Shown piece after piece: positions 25,376 through 37,344 of a stretch of 64,000 nt of DNA. The translations under genes were made by a program, and so were the position numbers. The stretch comes from Alisma plantago-aquatica (taxonomy: Eukaryota > Streptophyta > Magnoliopsida > Alismatales > Alismataceae), in contig OY856413.1 in assembly GCA_963693085.1 (NCBI GenBank), positions 747,890,556 to 747,954,555 of the forward strand, given 5' to 3'. The notes under the pieces were generated by a model. It was not told the DNA's origin. It searched no databases and saw nothing but the letters and a program-made list of their open reading frames with translations. Each line of letters starts with the position of its first letter. Positions within the stretch are counted from its first letter, which is position 1.

Positions 25376-25393
25376 TGGCACTGATGTCGATGA
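25376..25393 (+). other. Decayed primer binding site, tRNA-Asp type
   Basis: TGGCACTGATGTCGATGA aligns with the Athila/Tat tRNA-Asp primer site TGGCGCCGTTGCCGGGGA at 12 of 18 bases. Most differences are C-to-T or G-to-A changes. It lies six bases after the LTR end. Confidence 0.65.
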
Positions 25394-26253
25394 AACAACA
25401 AATCCAACATTAGGAGTATTGTGACCAGCCACTCTAGGCCATTTCCTTTCTTTTATTTACATTTCAATTTTTTTTGTTGAAATTGAGCATAATTAAAAAT
25501 TGTCTTTTATCAATTCAAAAATATTCTCTTTCTCACTCACTACTATTCTATTTTTAGGTACTAGTACATGGTTCAGACCAGAATCAATGACTATGGGGAA
25601 TAAACTCAAAAAGCTATAGGCCCAAAAGAACTCCATTGCAGGGCATGAGAATTTGGGATTTCATTGGAAAGATTTATCCATACTCCACCACCATAGGCAA
25701 TGCAAGCACATGAAGAGGACATGGATCCTAATGGCAAAGAGTGTGTTGTGGTCGAGCATGAAGAACAAACTGTTTGGGAGAAAATCAAGTCATCTTCAGC
25801 CACAACACAATTAAGGATGATTAAACGACAAACAATAAATGTGGATGGCTACAAGATAGACCCCATGATAGTGTCACTTATTAAATCCCAATCATCTCTT
25901 GGACACAATATGGAAGGATCAATGGTCCACATCAATGGTTTTATGGAGAGCTGTGACATGTTGAAAATTGATAGGGTCCCAACTATAGTTATTTACTTGA
26001 AGTTGTTCTAATAGTCATTGTTAGATAAGGAAAAAGTATGGTTTCTCAGTCTTCTTTCCAAATCCATACAAACATGGGATGAGATGATGTATGCTTTCTT
26101 TGAGATGCACTTCTCAACATAGAAGACAATTACTTGGTCAAGCGAATCTATAAATTCAAACAGCATGCTGAGGAAACCTATTCAGAAGGTTGGGAGAGAT
26201 TCAAAACATGCTAAGAAAGGTTTACCATCATGGGATTGATCTTTATGGCCAAG

Positions 26254-27970
26254 TGATAACATCTCATTTTATACACTTTTTGCATATATTTTATACCTCT
26301 CCTAACATATATTCTATATATGTTTCCACCTATTTTAGTACTTTATGTCAAGAATCTTATTTGCATGCCTTTTCCACCTTTGCAGGATCACATCAAGCCA
26401 TGGCCGTAGTTAGCACCTCGACCGTGGCTCATCGACCACTAGGGACCCTCCCACCGCGTTCGATGCCCCCATGATCACATAGACGCACCGCGACCACGAC
26501 GCCTCAAAAACTGGCATGAGAGGATCACATCAAGCCAAAGTCATAGTTAGCACCTCGACCATGACTCGTCAACCACTAGGGACCCTCCTACCACAGTCAA
26601 TGCCCCCATGATCACACCGACGCACTGTGACCGCGGTGCCTCACGCCCTTTTTGGTTGCGGCCTTTAACCTGCACATTTCATCCTCAATCGATACCTCGA
26701 CCGAGGTGAGGCCTCGACCGAGGTGATACCTCGACCACAGTGAAGCCTTGACTAGCCATTGTGGTAGCCTCGACCTAGGAGAGGCCTTGATTGACCATGA
26801 TCAAGCCTTGACCGAGACTAAGCCTAGACCGCGGTGTGGATGGTTAAGTCGGTGGGAAACACCTATAAATAGAGCACATCACCTTGACTTGTCACATCAT
26901 CAGATCATCAAGTACCATGAAGTGCTATCAGATACCATACTGATCTTATCAGTCTTGGGTCTCCGAAGGCAGAAGCTGAGGAGAGAGAAGACTAAAGGCC
27001 CCTCTTCCTCGAAAGAAGGGGAGGTTCATCACCGTCCATTCCATATCTAGATTCAAAGGAGTATATTGGTGTATCACCATCTTCTCTCTCTCTTCTAGAT
27101 CTATCATCTTTGTTATGTTGTACTCCTTCCCTCTTCGTGGTTATGATGTATCTATCATTTGTAATGTCGTTATGTTGCCTGTTAACATGTGTGGATAAAC
27201 ACTTAACTTAGGTTGGGATTAGCCACTAAGGCTCTCCCAACATGTATATTCTTACTTCCCTTTGAATATATATATGCTCATATCAAGATTATCTCCATAC
27301 ACTTGTTCTTAATGCTTCACTTGTATGCTTATCTAACATCTTGTGATGTTTGATCATTGGTACCTCGAAAGAGTAGTATCTTCTTTATCTAGTGTTATGG
27401 AGTGGTATGAATGCATGAGAATGTTGGATTGCTAAAGCTTATGGTCATATGGTTTGTTTTGTGGTTGTAAGGTTGTTATCTCAAGAGGGAGGCCACCTTA
27501 GAACCTAGATCTATCCTTATCTCAAGAGAGGGAGGAATAGACATTTTTACGGCTTCTTGTAATCTTGATAAACGTATATGAAGGGGAGTGAGTTTTTCAT
27601 GTTGGTGAAAGACCTTAGTAGGTAAAACCTGATCTGAGTCCCCTTTCATATCTTTGTTTCTTACCATTCGTTCTTGTTTTCTCTTGTTGTTATTTTTCTT
27701 TCTTTCTCTTAACTTTCTTTGTTTTGTCTTGAGCACCATCGTTCCTTAGGGAACAAATTTTTTATATAAAAAAACCATATGATTTTCTGGGGTATACGAG
27801 TGTGAAACTCTACGTACTTAACACCTGCTGACCTTGTCCTTGTGGTTTGACCCCGATTACTACGTCTGACCCCGTATAATAGTTGTGGGGGCTTGAGTGT
27901 TGGGTTATAATCTTAAGAGTCTGACTACTCTGGATCCGCTCCCTTTTGGACGCGCAATTTAGGCTGATCA
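26254..27970 (+). mobile_element. Solo LTR F (1.7 kb) inserted in Athila gag
   Basis: It begins TGATAACATCTC and ends AGGCTGATCA, giving TGAT/ATCA inverted ends, and is flanked by a perfect 5 bp duplication CCAAG (26249-26253 and 27971-27975). There is no internal coding region, so this is a single LTR left by recombination. A TATA box (TATAAATA) at 26864-26871 sets the plus orientation. It contains a GC-rich repeat block described separately. The open frames inside it are not genes. Confidence 0.88.
26384..26840 (+). repeat. Tandem repeat block inside solo LTR F
   Basis: A 137 bp unit starting AGGATCACATCAAGCCA is present twice (26384-26520 and 26521-26643). From about 26690 to 26835 follow short degenerate copies of a near-palindromic CCTCGACCGAGGTGA unit. 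The block is strongly GC-rich and CpG-rich compared with the rest of the window and ends just upstream of the TATA box, where LTR enhancer repeats are often found. Confidence 0.8.
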
Positions 27971-28736
27971 CCAAGAAAAGACATTTTACTATGGGCTACA
28001 CAAGGGGGAGAAAACTACTCTTGACAACACAAGAGCAAGTTTCTTTTTAAACAATAAAGCCACAAGGTATGTCATATTAAAGAATATGGCAAAGAATCAA
28101 TCTTGGGGAGAAGAGTGTCTCACCAACAATCGTAAAAAAACTGTGGAATCAAAGGTGACCGCCATGTTAAAGGAGAAGATGGACGGCCTCACAAGGAAAA
28201 TTGAGTAGAAATCCAGAACCTCATCTAGAGGTGAAGAGGAAGAGTGCATGTATATATGACAATAGAACAAATGAGGCAGAAACAACTACACATGGAGGAA
28301 GGATTCCAAGTTCTCATGGAACGATCGTAACAATTTTTATCAAGATCCGTCACAAGGCAGCAACCTAAACAACAATAGGGAAACATGCCTCAACAGTACT
28401 AGCACTATATGGGTCCCTACAAGATAGAATAGATATAAGAGATGTTGGGCATGATGGTGAATCAAAATGAGACACTCTTGGACCAAACAGAGAGAGAGAG
28501 AGAGCAATAGAACCAAGGGGCACAAACCTATAGCACAGAAAATCATATTTCTTAGGTAGCAGTGAAAGTGGCATCCCTTAAGAAGCCCATCCAACAAGGA
28601 TTTCTAGGGAACACATATATTCCATCCGACAATCAATAGGTGAAAGTAATGCTTCTTTAAAGTGTTAAACTATTGGTGAAAACCAAAATGTGGCTCTAGA
28701 GAAGAACACCACCACAACTGACACATGGGAGGTGAT

Positions 28737-29476
28737 TAGGGGTGTAAATGGTGTGGGTACGGTGCGGGTCTGGCCATACCCATACCCATACCCATCTAAT
28801 TTAGCGGGTCCGGTTCCGGTTCTAGACCCGCATAATACAAAACCTGGACCCGCACCATACCCGTACCCGCAATAATAGTGGGTCTGCGGGTAAGCGGTTC
28901 TATAAAACATCATATTTTTATGTAAGAGAAATGACTATGATATATATATTTAACACAACAAGATATTGTTATCATATAGTATATTAACATGTAATAGTTA
29001 TATTAGACAATGATGTATTCTACACAATAACATTAATTGAGTAATTATTTACATATTTGTAGTCATGATCATAACATTTAATTTATGTAGAAAGTAATGT
29101 AAATTAGTAGACATTTTGAGTTTAAGTTTACATATGATGTTCATTATTGTAACTAGAATAGTTAATTCTTAATTATATGACTAGTATCAACCTTATTGTG
29201 GTTAGAGTAGGATATAATCTCAATAATTATATTAGTTAGACTAGTAAAGTATGATATATATAACACATTATTTTAGTAGTTAGTTATGTATAGCGGGTAC
29301 ACACAGGTCTAGCGGGTCTGGGTCCAAGCATACCCATTATTGGACCCGCTTATATGCGGGTCCAAGGGTATATGTGTCCAAGGGTATGCGGGTATAAAAA
29401 ATTAGACCCATGATGGGTTTTTTAAGGGTCTGGATTTGCGGGTCCATGGGTCTACCCCTACCCATTTATAGCCCTA
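28737..29476. mobile_element. hAT-type MITE, 740 bp, inserted in element E
   Basis: The ends are TAGGGGTGTAAATG and, in reverse, TAGGGCTATAAATG. A perfect 8 bp duplication GAGGTGAT lies on both sides (28729-28736 and 29477-29484). Subterminal ACCCATACCC and GCGGGTC phrases match the style of the copy at 9528-10305. The interior is AT-rich and non-coding. Confidence 0.9.
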
Positions 29477-29489
29477 GAGGTGATAGAGA

Positions 29490-32400
29490 TTTTTCCTATA
29501 GAGCAACCATACGACACCACACCATAGGAGGATATCCCAGAAGAGGAGTCAACTGAGTCGAAGGAGAACAAGAAGGAGTCCTACATTTGACCCCATCAAC
29601 AAAAAATTGTGACTCTAGTTTCTTTTCCTAATAGCTTAAAGGCTAAGAAGGTTGATCAGTAGTTCAAGAAATTTCTAGACACATTCAAGAAACTCTAGAT
29701 CAACCTACCGATAGTAGATGCGTTAGAACCATTTCCTTCCTATGGCAAGTTCTTGAATGATATTATCAAGAAGAAGAGGAGGATATATAATTTTAATGTT
29801 GTTGTCTTAAAGGAAGAAGTCAACACACTGATATAAAGGAAAATTCCACAAAAGGAGACAGGATCTAGGGTGTTTCAACATACCACACTCATTAGTAGGG
29901 TCATGTTTAGAGATGCACTTTGTGATTTTGGGGCAAGCATCAATTTGATGTCATTAACTACATTCAAGAAATTGGGACTCAAGAAATCTAGGAAGAGAAA
30001 CATGACTATTTGGTTGGCAAACAACTTTGTGGTGAGACCAACTGGTATCTATGAAGAGGTATTGGTGAAAGTTGAAAATTTCATTTTTCCAACAAATTTT
30101 GTTGTCATGGAGATGTACGATGACGATGGCAATGAACTACTTTTAGGCTATCCATTCAAAGCAAAAACAAATGTCATCTTAGAGATGGGAAGAGGAAGAT
30201 TGACATTGGGAATCTAGGATGACCGGTTTGAGATTAAGCTACCTGATTTTCAACTACCAGACAAGGAAAGTGAATAATTACATATGATGCAACAATTGGG
30301 AACTCAAGTATCACTATTCTTGGGAAAACCATTTCTATATATGGCTCATGTCATGAAAAAGGTGGACAAGGTACTTTTGTTGAAGACATAATGAGCATAT
30401 AAAGTAGATTACTTTGGCAAAAGTTGTGAAGTACCATGATGATCTAGAGGAAGAGGAGCACCAGATGTTAGTTGTAGATGTGGCGTCCTCTACAATGATG
30501 AAGGCTTATCAATAACTACCGTTAGAAGATTGAATCATAAATCTAGTGGATTATTGCACTCGCTACCACTTACTAGAGGAGTATGCACTATTTCTAAAGA
30601 CCTTTCCTACTTCCACATGAGGCACTATGAAAACATGGGACAACCACCGCCACCATTAGTCCCATCTCTATAATGTTCTTCTGAGCTGGAATTGAAACCA
30701 CCACCACCGCATCTAATGTACACATTCTTGGTAGTAGATAACAAGCTAGCTGTGATAATTGCAACTACACTAAATGTGAAAGAGGAGCAACAACACTGAA
30801 TGTGAAAGAGGAGCAACAACTAGTCATAGTTTTAAAGAATCACCCGGACACAGTTAGGAGGTCCATTGCATACATAAAGGGGATCTCCCCTAGTTTGTAT
30901 TGATACATGATCCAGATTGAAGAAGGAGAAAAACCTATAGAACAACCTCAACAATGTATAAACCCGATCACAACAAAGGTGGTGAAGAAAGAGGCAGTTA
31001 AACTTCTGTGGGTAGGTATAATTTATGCCATCTCTCATTCTAAATGGGTGAGTCCTACACAGGTTGTTCCTAAGAAAGGGGGAATCACGATCAATATGAA
31101 TTCTTCTAGTGAACTAGTATCGAATATGCTAGTGACTAGGTGGCATGTGTGCATTGACTAGCATCGTTTGAGTGCTGCTACTTTAAAAACTCATTTCTCA
31201 CTTCCATTTGTAGACCAAATTCTTGATAGGCTCATAGGACACTCGCTTTTGTGTTTTCTTGATGTGTGTTTAGGATACAATCAGATTTCTATCAAGCCAC
31301 ATTTTCAAGATAAGTCTACCTTCACTTGTCCCTATGATACTTTTGCATATCCCCGGATTCCCTTTGGTCTTTGTGATTCACCGACAATGTTTCAAAGATG
31401 CATGCTTGCAATCTTTACTGACATGGTGGAACATTGTCTTGAGATTTTTATGGATGATTTCTCTATGTACGAAGAGTCTTTCAAGGATTGCCTTGCTAGT
31501 CTGGATAATTTTTTACAAAGATGTGAGGACACTCATCTTGTTTTGAACTAGGAGAAATGTCATATGATAATGAGTGAAGGAATTTTTTTGCGACACAAGG
31601 TGTCCAACAAAGGGATGGAAGTTGAAATGATAAAAATAGAGGTGATCTCTAAACTACCTCCTCCATCATTGATGAAGGGAGTTCATATTTTTCTAGGACA
31701 TGCCTGATTTTATTGACAATTTATACATGATTTTCTAAAAATTGGAAAATCACTTTCCCAATTGTTAGAGAAGGATGCATATTTCAAATTTGATGATCGA
31801 TTATCAAAGCTTTTGAGGTTTTGAAAGAGAAATTGATTTCTGCACTCATGGTGGTGGCTCCAGATTGGAGTCAACCATTTGAGTTGATGTGTGATGCATC
31901 TGATTTGTAGTAGGGGTTGTTCTAAGCCAACATAAGGATTGTGCACTTTTGGTCATTTACTACACATCTATAACTCTTAACAAGGCACAATTGAATTATA
32001 CCACCATAGAAAAAGAACTTCTAGTTGTAGTCTTTGCCTTTGGTAAATTTAGACAATATTTGATAGGGGCAAAAGTGATAGTGTGGATTGATCATGCAGC
32101 TATTTTATTTTGCAGACAAAGGATGCTAAACCAAAGATAATTGGATGGATTTTTCTACCACAAGAGTTTGACATAGAAATCAAGGACAATGTTGGAGTAG
32201 AAAATGAAGTAGCGGATCACTTATTGAGGTTGGAAAGAGTGGATGAATTTGGACTCAAGGTATCCATTATTAAGGAGTTCCTCAATGAGAAACATTTTTT
32301 CATGAGGAACATGGATCCCTGGTTTACACACATAGTCAACTATTTGGCATGTGGAGAGAACTGGAAGATTGGGGATATCAAGAGAAGAAAATATTCTTCC

Positions 32401-33540
32401 ATTCTTTGAGATTTTATATATGATATGACCCTATTTTGCTTGAATAGTGCAAGGGTGTCATTTTGTGGAAGTGTGTGAGTTTGAGATCAGAGTTTCTCAT
32501 TGTCATTCCTTACCTATTGGGGGACATGATGCTAGTTATAGGATGATGACTAAGGTATTCAAAAGTGGTTTTAGTGGACATCTTTATTTAAAGATGCTTA
32601 CAACTATGTGTGGAGGTGTGATGCATGTCAACGGATAGGTAACATATCTAGGACGCACAACATGACTCTTAATATCTTTCAGGAGGTAGAGGTCTTTGAT
32701 TTATGGTGAATTGATTTTATGGGACCTTTTCTATCTTTGAATTCTAATTTTTATATCTTTTTTGAAGTGGACTATGTGTCTAAATGGGTGGATGTGATTC
32801 TGACCCAGACCAATGATGTACAAGTTGTGAGTAAGTTTGTGAAGGACCATATTTTTTATAGGTTTGGGGTGCCTAGAATGATTATTAGTGATGGAAGATC
32901 TCACTTCACATATAGAAAATTTGGCATTTTATTGAGTAAGTATGGAGTGAGGAAAGTAGGGACCCCATACCATCCGTAAACTCAAGGCCATGTTGAGGTG
33001 TCTAATAGAGAAATTATGATGATCCTAGAAAAGACCATCTCCACCAATAGGAAATAATTGGAGCTTGGAATTGAATGATGCTCTATGGGATTAAAGGATG
33101 ACTTTCAAGATACCAATAGGAAAGACTCCCTATAGGTTAGTCTATGGGAGGGCATTCCATTTTCCTATGGAGCTAGGGCATAAAGCCAAGTGGGCTTTGA
33201 GGAAGCTAAATTTTGACCTTTCTACTACAACAAAAAAGGGAGACTTGAGCTCAACAAATTAGATGAGATTAGGATAGATGCCTAAGAGAGCTCCATAATC
33301 TATAAGGATAGGACTAAGAAAATGCTTGACTGGCATATTCTCCATAGTGTGTTTCTATCATACCAATGGTTTTACTATTTAATTCTAGGATGAAATTGCA
33401 TCCTGGGAAGTTGAGGTCCTGATGGAGTGGACCATATGTGGTTGTCAAGGCATTTCCTCATGGAGTAGTTGAAATCAGTGATGGTGCTAAATCATTTTTG
33501 TGGACAATGCCTCAAACATTACTATGGGGGAGAGATAGAC
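29490..33540 (+). pseudogene. Athila pol: protease, reverse transcriptase, RNase H, integrase (decayed)
   Basis: Protease is at 29870-30217, with ALCDFGASINLMSL as its active-site region and ELLLGYPF near the end. Reverse transcriptase spans about 30907-31690: EEGEKPIEQPQQ, WVSPTQVVPKK, a stop at 31159 where a tyrosine is expected, PFVDQILDRL, GYNQISIKP, PFGLCDSP and the catalytic FMDDF. A further stop at 31549 falls at an expected tryptophan. RNase H is at about 31850-32240 (TIEKELLVVVFAF, WIDHAAI, EVADHL). Integrase has a damaged HHCC zinc region at about 32490-32640. Its core runs from 32700 to 33020 (FEVDYVSKWVDV, ISDGRSHF, TPYHP, then an E in VEVSNREI). Between gag and protease, 29490-29870 is weakly readable (FKKFLDTFKKL, PSYGKFLNDI). 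Many stops and frame changes make it non-functional. Confidence 0.9.
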
Positions 33541-33779
33541 CATAAGGAGGAAGAGTTGAAGCTCATTGAGCTTCCTTGAGCACTTAAGAAACCAAAGATC
33601 ATCGAGCCTGTGACCTAAAATAACAACGCTTCTGGGAGGCAACCCATAGTTAATTTCCATTGTTTACTTTTCAACTAAACTTCTTTAAGAGTAACTTTCA
33701 TATTTGCATTTTTAATTGTTTAGTAGATGTAACAAAGGTACCTTGATGATTCTTGTTTAGTGTATAGGTAGAGATAAAT

Positions 33780-33871
33780 TTAGTTCCACTGACAAAGCAG
33801 TCAGTGGCACCGATAAATATTTAAAATCAATATGGATTACATTAAATTTTTGTACCACCGACAAGCGGGTC
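33780..33871 (+). repeat. Palindromic motif array in the pol-env spacer, left part
   Basis: Copies of a CACTGAC...GTCAGTGGCACCGA motif occur here (33786-33812 and 33851-33862). The array resumes at 36552 after insertion G. It resembles motif copies in the Athila LTRs. Confidence 0.6.
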
Positions 33872-36551
33872 TATCACAGAACCATTATTACCCTAATCCC
33901 AACCCCACTATTTGAATGGGAAGTGTTAAAGGGATTAGAGCACCCGTCTCTCAGTAGCCCGAAGATCACACACACATAATATACAAAAAAGGAAATATTG
34001 TTCTTCTTTATTGAAAATGAACCAAAGGTTTATTACATAAGGGTTTGTAGGAAACATGGAGAGAAAGAAATAAGATTATGAAATCTAAACTAACAACTAC
34101 AACCCGTTTACATTAGCTCCCATGTAATGCCTAGATTGATGTAGTAGTCTTAATTTCCAGTAGATAAAATCAAAGAGATAGCATACTTGAAAGATGCATA
34201 ACTTCAGTTCTTTGCATGGTATAAAATCAAGAAAATCATGACACAATCAATGCAATTACATGGTACTCTATTGAAAACAAGTACAATAGTTTTATATCAA
34301 AGTAATATACTTGGTAGGACTTATATTCAAAATATTCAACAAGTGGTTTTCAAAACAATATTTATTTGACAATATTTTATTACAAGTTTCCCATTATGCT
34401 GATATTGAGAAGCATGCTTATATTTATGTGGCTCCATCGCCCCAACGATATGAGAAAGGTAACAAGGATCCATCTCTACATATGAGGGAGGAGGTCAACA
34501 ACAAGTACAAGTTCCACCCTTTAAATGAGGAGGTCACTTGTACTCAAAATAAACAATCATTATTATTGGCAGTCATAATCGACACTATCATTTATGTTTC
34601 TAGTGTATCACAAACTATAAAATAGAAACTCAAAAGACTTATCAATACGGAATGAGGTATCTCAAACGAATACATAGAAAAGTATACATTTTAAGAGGTA
34701 CATAAAAGTATCATCAATAATACTAGCCTATTCAAGGAGGAGGTATAATAGAGTACATTTTTGGTTGATTTTTAGAGTACAATATTCCAAGAAAAATAGG
34801 TCAACCCCTTGATTCAGATCCTGGATCAATAAGATTTGGATAAAGGGTCAAGATCATGATGTTTTCAAGATCATGCTTCAATATTCAAGATTAGGGTTAT
34901 TCATTCCTATTAAACCTTGGGGTTAGGTCATTCACTTATGATCAACAATATTTCAATGTGTCCAACATTTATTCAAGTGTCAAGTATATTTTGAGTATGA
35001 ATGAAACTTATATGATAACCATAATTATTGTCATTAATATTTGAGTCATTATCAAATATTTATATCATTATCATAATTGATTAGCATCAATTGTGTTGAA
35101 GATTAGATCAAGGTTTGATTTATGGAATAAGGAATGTCATAGATCAAATATTAGGTCAAATGATCAAGTATTAATAAGAAAAGATCAAATATATGCATTT
35201 GAATATATTATTTACTAAATATATTAATAGATATGTAAATAAGGTCTTATAACCATTTTTATTAAATCAGGCTAATGTTTCTGATGAAACTGGACTATAA
35301 TTTCTATATTTTGGAGCTACGATGAATTTTCTATGATTTAATTTAGATCTGAGCATTTTTATCAATTATTTGTTAGAGAGGTTGAAAAATACCTTAAATG
35401 TGGAAAAACCATGACCGTTCGATGCACGATAAATGGTGATGATTGAGGCACGTAGGTGTTGTGACTCTCTGGCCTCTACGTCAGTCTGGGTCAATTTGTA
35501 GTTCAGTGGGTCTTGAACCCAGTTGGTTTCTCTCTGAACTGGTTTTCTGAGGTCTCTCCCTCTTACTCAGACCTCCACATGGGCCAAGAATATGAGGTGG
35601 AGGAGCTTGATAGTTATAGGGAGCTTGGGAGTAGGAGGCACCGATGTCAACACAAGATGTGTCGCTCGAGCTCTTCGTAACCTCGTGAGGTTATGGGTTG
35701 CCACAATTAGTGGGAAAATGAGGCAAGGGCAAGACGCCCAAATCGAGAGGGCGGTGGAGCTACTCGATCTTAGAGGAGAAATTGGGTAGGGTGTGAGAGA
35801 GCATGAAAGAGAGGGATTCTCATGTGGGATGGTGGAAGCGATCTTTTAGGGGGTGTTATAGAGATGAGGGTAGGTTTTAGGGTTAAATGGGATATGGGTT
35901 GCAAACCATGGCTATCAAAGTGAAAATGAAAGTCAAGGGAAACACTGGGATCACATAATAGCACATTAAAGGTGGTCAAAGTAGGGTTTCTGTATGAATA
36001 GAAATTTATATTTTGGTCATACTGGTTTGATTTCTCATTATGGTTTCCTTATCTCCTCCCCACAATCAGCGGGAGGTAGGACACGATGCCCTGACCACTC
36101 AATCAGGTCCCTAATCTGCAAGAGCCTAATCCAAAGGTTAGGGTTCATCCCAAAAGTGAGTTTGGACAACTCATTGGGAAAAGATTGAATAAAAGGAAAA
36201 AATGAAGAGGTTTTCAACACATTAACTTCAAGAAATCATAGAAAAATGTAGGAATGTCCAATTGAGATGAAATTTGCATCACATGTTCAAAATAATGTAT
36301 AGAACACATATAAAAATTTTGAGAACTAAAAGATGAAGTTACATGGCTAAATGTACTACATTGGATAATGTGATACATTAACCTAAGTTGTAGTATCACA
36401 AGGTACATAAAATTCATATTGACTATTATATTTTAAATTTGATTGTCAATACTGATCAAGTAGTTAGGAAATAATAAATTGAGGTCAAGATTGAACATAT
36501 AAGATGGAAAAATAGGAATTGCACAATATTAGGAAAACTCACTTTATCATA
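33872..36551. mobile_element. Insertion G: probable solo LTR, 2.7 kb
   Basis: The sequence interrupts the motif array between two copies of GGGTC (33867-33871 and 36552-36556). Removing it restores a normal ACCACCGAC...GGTCGGTGGCACC context. The ends read TATCACAG...TTATCATA, which fall short of perfect TG...CA and suggest mutated ends. Inside there is no transposon gene. A GC-richer patch at 35400-35900 with small open frames has no recognised domain. The family is unknown and the call rests on the short duplication plus restored context. Confidence 0.5.
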
Positions 36552-37145
36552 GGGTCGGTGGCACCAACCCCTTGTAGACAGAGCTAAACAAATATCTGCA
36601 GAACTCAAAACCACCGATAGCTTGCATCAGTGGCACTAACATCATTGAGAGAAAGTTCTACTCTAGGATTGATACATTGAAGGACAGTTGATTCCATCTA
36701 AGAAGTATATAAAAAACAACACAACACGGTACCACCTACCACTAGGTCGGTGGCACTGACACAATGATCCAGCAACAATCTCAATTTAACTCAGTACCAC
36801 TGATTGCATGGTTAATGGCACTAACACAAAGTCGTGGTAACCTGTGATAATCAACTCAATACCATTGAATCCTTTTGGTGGCACTAACTCTTGAAGAACA
36901 AAATCAATGGAACCAACATCAACGATCGAGTTCCTCTGCATCCTATGTTCAGTGGCACTGATCCAAACTGATGTTTCTGAAGTTGGTACCATCAACTCTT
37001 TTCAAAACTACTGAAAAAGAGAAATCCATGGGTGGGCTAATTGGCGGATCCAGACTATCAATTCAAATGGATGACACCAAAAAGCCCACCGATAGAGAGA
37101 AAATTCGGTACCACCGATGCCACCAGTCAGTGGCACTGACCCAAT
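36552..37145 (+). repeat. Palindromic motif array in the pol-env spacer, right part
   Basis: About ten copies of a CGGTACCACCGA / GTCAGTGGCACTGAC-type motif occur. Examples are GGTCGGTGGCACC (36554), ACCACCGAT and CAGTGGCACTAAC (36611-36640), GTCGGTGGCACTGAC (36747), CAGTACCACTGAT (36793), GTTCAGTGGCACTGAT (36947), and CGGTACCACCGATG with GTCAGTGGCACTGAC near 37107-37140. Each half is close to an inverted repeat of the other. The same motifs occur in the LTRs of E and D. Confidence 0.75.
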
Positions 37146-37166
37146 GCAATAGGGAGGTTCAACCTC

Positions 37167-37173
37167 TATATAT
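37167..37173 (+). promoter_or_regulatory. Possible TATA box upstream of the env-like ORF
   Basis: CTCTATATATGGGG lies between the motif array and the env-like region, about 180 bases before the first readable env-like codons. Because the array is LTR-like, this could be an internal promoter for a separate env-like transcript. That is inference from layout only. Confidence 0.35.
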
Positions 37174-37344
37174 GGGGATGCAATGGGGAACATTCCCTTA
37201 CACTCTAAAAGGAATCCAAACCTCTCAATGTCCCATAATCTTCATCAAGCTCTCTTTCTCAATCTCATTTCTCTCTATGGCATCAATGGTTTTTGAAGAC
37301 AATCATCGTCAGTAGGAGCATTCGAGTAGATGGTATTGAATCCA

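Larger units (their letters stand above)
25570..28690 (+). pseudogene. Athila gag, split by solo LTR F
   Basis: The gag core is readable at 25700-26253 (YKIDPMIVSLIKSQSSLG, HINGFMESCDMLKI, then after a stop SIQTWDEMMYAFFEMHF). It resumes at 27976 with TFYYGLHKGEKTTLD and ATRYVILKNMAKNQSWGEE, ending in a lysine-rich tail (TAMLKEKMDGLTRKIE, about 28190). Insertion F splits it between two copies of the target site CCAAG. Dropping F and one CCAAG keeps a single reading frame, so gag was still in phase when F landed. Further stops and an (GA)n run near 28490 follow. The downstream part to 28690 is poorly conserved. Confidence 0.8.

Noticed and set aside
28340..28600. Two overlapping leucine/serine-rich minus-strand open frames that might look like a membrane protein
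   Set aside because: They are antisense to the decayed 3' part of Athila gag.
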